Below are positions 59,200 to 64,000 of a stretch of 64,000 nucleotides of DNA, piece after piece (positions within the stretch are counted from its first letter, which is position 1; the number at the start of each line of letters is the position of its first letter). The position numbers and the translations under genes are program-made. The notes below the pieces were generated by a model that saw nothing but the letters and a program-made list of their open reading frames with translations, did no database searches and was not told the DNA's origin. The stretch comes from Fulvia fulva. Lineage: Eukaryota > Ascomycota > Dothideomycetes > Mycosphaerellales > Mycosphaerellaceae. Location: positions 3,658,001 to 3,722,000 of the forward strand of contig NC_063016.1 of the NCBI RefSeq assembly GCF_020509005.1, given 5' to 3'.

Positions 59200-60020
59200 C
59201 TTTGAGTGTTAGGACGTCAGCAAATCAAATCTAAAGAGGTTGACTCTGGACCGAACTGAGAATAGGTCCAAGACCGGGGCAGAAGCAGTGGCCGAATGCT
59301 GTAGTTTCTCGCACGGGTAGGCCACATCATATACCAGCGACACTTCAGACCACGGCAGTCGGTCTTGCACAGACCGAGGGGGACTCCCATGCATACTACT
59401 GCAGGTCCCACAGCACTACAGTCTACAGTGGGGAGTGATGCACTTGAATTGCAATTAGCCTGAATGCCGACTTGGCCGCTCGGGTTCCTATACGAATCTG
59501 GGGTTGATGTAGGCGAGCACTGATGACAGAGTCGAGTGTCGACTCGGCGACAGTCGCCCAGCGCAGCGTTGTCTTCACTACAAACGGGGTTCCTTGGATC
59601 TGCAGGCGCGCTAGAGTGATGCGTGGAGCATCGAAAATGTGTGAGGCGCATCGCGCACAACTCCGCCTTTGCTCCGGTCAGGATTGTAGGCGGCTTCCGC
59701 AATTGAGTATTTGAAGACATGAGACACTGGCTGGACGAAGCAGCCACTACTTCTGTCGACAATCGTTGGAGAGAGAGAGGCTGCTCTCTTGTCTTCTCTT
59801 AGATTTCATCCATGCTGTACGCGGCCCTCGAGCCAATCTTCGTGGATTTGGCAACTTCGGGCGCTTTCGTGATTCGATGCCGCTGGAGGCGTGCTTGATT
59901 CGAAGTCGTTGGTATTTGAATGTCAAGTAAAGCAACGTATCGATCTCTGCGCCAAAACAAGACACATTCGAAAGCTCTTATCAAGGCCATTCCAACGATA
60001 TACAAAGCAGGCCACTGCCC
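59200..60020. other. intergenic, no supported gene
   Basis: A 181-codon minus-strand frame (59217-59762) has no domain and a Cys/Ser-rich erratic composition. It likely holds only the promoter of the GH43 gene. Damaged LINE sequence starts near 60020-60110. Confidence 0.35.
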
Positions 60021-63000
60021 CTAGGACTGAGGGAGTTCTACCTCATTCAATCTGGACAGCTTGAAGCTCTCTTCACCCTGTTTCTTCAGCTCCAAACGCC
60101 GCGGAGGTGCCTAGCTACATTAGGCAACTCCTAGGCAATGGCAGCCCAGGCTACGGCACTAACGGCGCCTACGGCCCTACAGGCGAAGCCCCCCCAAGAC
60201 AACTGGCAGCAACTTATAGAGGACGCAAAAAGTATGGAAACTAACGATCAGCTCCCTTACCGGTCTCTATAGGTAATGATCACTCAGCTACGCACGGCGC
60301 TTGTACTGTCGTATTACCGAGGGCAACAAGAAATGAGGACGACGTCCTAGGCGATTAGCAAGGCCACCCGGAATCAACACCCCTATAGCTAGGCATCGGT
60401 CGCGGCATCGATACCAGGCCCCCGCCTAACGTACGATGTAGTTACGATCCGTATTGTAGTAAAGGAAGACTAGGCCGAAGTTGCGAAGCTATCGAACAAG
60501 GAGCTCGCCTAACGAAGTAACTAACTAGGGGTGGTCGTAGTGAACCAACAGTCTAACGGCACTCTATAGATCTATACTAGCTCTACTACTACTAGGAGGC
60601 ACCTAGAGGCATAGCCACAGTAGGTATCTAAGGTTACGGCATTAGCGAAGGTCTTAACGAAACAATTTACGATCCTAGTCTACGACATACCTAAGGAGTT
60701 TGACCTAACTAACTAGGGTCAACTACGCGCTCTCTAAGAGGACAACCCGGTCACTCTTAACTCTCTAATCTAGAAGGCGACTTAGCTCTATAGGAAATGG
60801 CTAGAAGGCAAGAAGGCCTCGGCGCTAATAGTATAGCTATAAGACGCAAAAGCGGCGGATCTAGCGATAGAACAAGGCCTGGTCTAGCAATATAGCCTCA
60901 AGATAGTAGAAAAGCACTCCTCATCCTTTCGTGTCCTCTAATGCTTTAAATACTAACAGTATAGACACTAAACCTATACGTATATAAACAAATAGGCCTA
61001 CTCGAACTATATAGGAGACTATATATCTAGGGACTATATATCGACTACGAGACGGTACGCGAACTGTCCGGGGCACTACCTATCGTATAGTACGGAATGC
61101 CTATAGCGGAAACTAGCGAAAAACAAGGCAATTATAAACAGAACCGTCGCCCTAAGATTCTACGGCGACCGTAAGGCTAGCCTATACCGGAACTAACTAG
61201 CGGCGGTCGGGCATAAGCGCCCTAGGGCCGAGAACGATATAAAGGATACGCAACCTAGGGCGTACGGGAGGCCACGTACTCTACTAGCTACGGCGAGGGA
61301 ATCTAACTAGGCCCGGCTCCCCTTTAGTATATAGCCGATAGGCGTAGACTAGGACGTATAGGGCAGTAGGATATAGGACGATATAGAGGAAATAATTGTC
61401 GATACCGATAACTAGCCTCGACACGCTTAGTATTATCTAGTATAACGTCAACTATAGTAAGGATATAGTCTAGAACCATTTCCTATACGAGGCGGACCCG
61501 CGCGTCTACTACGTCCTTATAATCTAGGAGCTATAGATTAACCCGTACTATAAGAGACTAACGACCTATAAGTCACTAGGCTATACGACATGCCTACGAG
61601 GCGACGGTAGACCCCGTACGTGCTTCTATATTAGCAAGGACATACTAGAATCCGACTAGGAGGTAGTATACTACGTAGACGAAGAAGGCGGGGGCGATAT
61701 TACCTCCCTCTACGTAGGTAGTACCTAGATACACAACCTATATATATAACCGCTAGCCTCGAGGTCTAGCCGCGACCTAGGGGTCTATAGACACCTAGAC
61801 AGTACGCTTAAGAGACAAGGGTGCTATATCGTAGTAGGAGACTTTAATATACACTACCCTTCCTAGGAAAGCCTTATATAGCCGCACCCTATAGCCGACG
61901 AAGTACTCGACTTAATAGCGAGTAACGCAATTGCCCTTAATACCCCGAAGGACCTAGGTACCTAGAAGAGAGGGGGACTCTAAGGCACGATCGACCTCTC
62001 CTAGATCTTAGATAGCTACTACTATACAGTAACCTACTATAGGATCGAATATGAACTCGAGGCGTCGTTAGACTATATACTAGTTAGGACCTCTATTACG
62101 ATATAGATATAACGTATACTAGCGAGAACCCCTAAGCTAAACTAGGGAAAGGCCTACTAGGCTAACATCTAGGCGTACCTCGATAACTCTAAGAGGCTAG
62201 TCTAGATCGCGTAGTAGCAATACAATAGTAAAGACGAGATAGACGAAGCAGTCTAGGGGTTAATAGACAAAATAAGAAAAGCGACCTTACTTTACGTTCC
62301 GCTTACCTAACTAACGATATAGTCTAAACTATACTAGACGCCGGAGTGTACTACGGTAGTAAGAGAAGCAAGGAGAGCCCGCCGGGTATAGACGAGTAGC
62401 TATAGCGAGGAGGCCTAGAACGTATATAGGGAGGCATACTAATAGAAGAAAGCTATAATACGAAGGGAGAAAGTAGTCGGCTAGAGGGCTATAGTAGAAG
62501 AAATCGCCGGCAAGCTAGAGAGGATATAGAAGCTAGCGAAATGGGCCCGATAGGACCCTATATAGGGCCTCTCCTTCTCTATCCTAGCGCTATAATCGCC
62601 TAGTAGCCCGGTTAGCGACCCCGAGGCTAAGGCGCGTCTACTAGCTAGCAAGTTCTTCCCGCCCCTAGTCGAGGCTAATCTAAGCGACATAAACAGCTCT
62701 ACTCCCCTAGCCCCTAGTATCGCGGTCTAATAGGAGGTGTCCGAGGGAGAAGTTACCGCTATACTAAGGAAGTTACCGGCGAAGAAAGCCCCGGGGCCGG
62801 ATAGGATCCTAAACGAGCTACTAAAGAAGTGTAGAGATTAACTAGCCCTAGTAGTTATAGCGATCTTTAACGCCTGCCTATAGACCGGGTACCACCCGAT
62901 AGCTTTTAAACAATCGACGATAGTAGTCCTACGTAAGCCGTAGAAGGAAGACTATACGTAGGTGAAGTCGTACCGCCTAATTGCGCTCCTTAACACTCTT

Positions 63001-64000
63001 AGGAAGGCGCTTGAGAAGCTAGTTATAACGAGACTCTCCGAGGCGGTAGAGGAACACTCCCTACTCCCGGACACCTAGATAGGTACGCGCCTATAGCGAT
63101 CGACGCTATCCGCGATAGAACTTATCACCTCTTAAGTAAAGGCTATCTAGTATAAGAATAGGGACAAGGTGGCTTCCTTACTTAGCCTAGACAAATCGGG
63201 AGCCTTCGACTACGTGTCATACCCGCGGCTACTCTACATCCTAAGGTCGAAAGGACTCTCTAAGTGGCTTGTTAACTTCGTACGGTCCTACCTCTAAAAC
63301 CGTAGTACGTCGATCCTAGTCGGCTAGTACAGAAGCCCATTTTAAGTAGTCTACACTAGAATCCCGTAAGGCTTAACGCTAGCACCTATTCTGTTCCTTG
63401 TTAAGATGTAGCATCTCAAAGGGAGTCAACAATCAGGAAGTGATCTGGCAGCCTGAGGCATCCACAATGACTCAGCTTGTAGGGAGATACCTTCTCTCCC
63501 CTTTAGCTTAGATAGACATCTAACACAATCAACATATTGGTTCCTGATATATTGCTGCATGCTCGTGCTATTAGTCAGTTGAAGATTGATCTCTTACTCC
63601 ACTCCGCTGCCATCCACCCGTACCTGTTTCAACATTCCTCTTCTTTATAACGACGCTACTCCTAGCCCTAGAATCCCAGAACACCGCTACGAGCGGCTTC
63701 GTAGACGACATAAACATCCTAGCGTAGTCTTCCTCGACTAAGGAGAACTGTAGGCTACTAGAAGAGAAGCACAAGATCTACGAGGACTAGGCTAGGAGGC
63801 ACGGGGCTCGGTTTGCCCTAGAAAAGTACAATCTGATACACTTTACGCGCCGGCTACGGTTCTATAATATATAAGCTTCTATCCAGATATAGGGGCATAC
63901 GACTAACCCGGCAAATTAGCTCAGGATCCTCGGACTATAGGTGGACCCGGCGCTACGGTGGAGGAAGCACGTATAGGCAATATTACGGAAAGCTGAACAG
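60020..64000 (+). mobile_element. Tad1-like LINE, 5' two thirds (RIP-damaged), runs off window
   Basis: ORF1 opens at ATG 60138 and, ignoring stops, shows a Tad1-type RNA-binding region with a damaged CCHC knuckle (RVLQCFKYQQY) near 60942-60980. ORF2 begins near 61.44 kb with an APE-type endonuclease (GDFNIHYPS at about 61840-61865), then reverse transcriptase: YRLIALLNTLGKALEKL near 62970, LDKSGAFDYVS near 63190, and GFVDDINILA, the catalytic FxDD box, near 63690-63720. Stops are almost all TAG. The RT is interrupted by a solo LTR at 63399-63634. Orientation is the same as the LINE 3' end at the left edge, but they are 59 kb apart and separate copies. Confidence 0.75.
63399..63634. repeat. 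solo LTR, 236 bp, with 5 bp target duplication
   Basis: Starts TGTTAAGATG and ends GTTTCAACA (TG...CA), flanked by TTCCT at 63394-63398 and 63635-63639. Removing it and one TTCCT joins the LINE RT reading frame perfectly (LFLF at the join). Its base usage is normal, unlike the TAG/CTA-saturated host. The TGTT-start/AACA-end is typical of Copia-type LTRs, but the family is not established. Confidence 0.88.

Noticed and set aside
59217..59762. 181-codon minus-strand ORF
   Set aside because: Erratic composition, no domain, and position in the promoter region of the GH43 gene.

Overview
The window looks like nuclear DNA of a filamentous ascomycete, most likely a Dothideomycete of the Capnodiales/Mycosphaerellales type. 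The support is many short GT-AG introns (about 49-190 bp), CTRAC-type branch sites, families typical of these fungi (aquaglyceroporin, GH76, GH43, Bim1/X325-like, Pex8, DUF3659), introns that look like introner-like elements, and transposons carrying C-to-T damage in CpA context (RIP-like). The exact species cannot be named from the sequence.

Layout. 1-5800: a dead transposon block (3' end of a Tad1-like LINE on +, a Ty3/Gypsy-type gag-protease remnant on -, a Tad1-like ORF1 on -), almost devoid of CAG/CTG and full of TAG/CTA. 6198-28770: a gene island with a mitoribosomal mS35/Bot1-like protein, an LPA acyltransferase, an SDR oxidoreductase, two BTB proteins, an NC2-alpha-like histone-fold protein, a truncated succinate-semialdehyde dehydrogenase, glycerol kinase divergent from an aquaglyceroporin, hypotheticals and a GPI-anchored Bim1/X325-like copper protein. 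28771-31759: no supportable gene. 31765-44279: one 12.5 kb Ty3/Gypsy-type element on the minus strand. It has a single Gag-Pol reading frame of about 2,280 codons, followed by two further long reading frames (about 886 and 354 codons) of unknown function. 44598-59199: a second gene island with a DUF3659 protein, an SLC35F-like transporter, a TMEM170-like protein, Pex8, a beta-carbonic anhydrase, a GH76 cell-wall enzyme and a frameshifted GH43 enzyme. 60020-64000: a damaged Tad1-like LINE running off the window, interrupted by an undamaged 236 bp solo LTR.

How genes work together. GUT1-type glycerol kinase and an aquaglyceroporin share a 1.8 kb divergent promoter with a CGG-N7-CCG palindrome, a plausible glycerol uptake and phosphorylation unit. 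GH76 and GH43 are convergent neighbours acting on walls or plant polysaccharide, but GH43 seems broken. The remaining genes are housekeeping genes with no evident pathway link.

Most notable: the large Gypsy-type element with two extra 3' genes, whose mutation load changes abruptly near 37.47 kb; three related introner-like introns in two unrelated genes; and the solo LTR that dates a later insertion into an already mutated LINE. All intron boundaries, domain calls and boundary coordinates were read by eye; no database search was possible.
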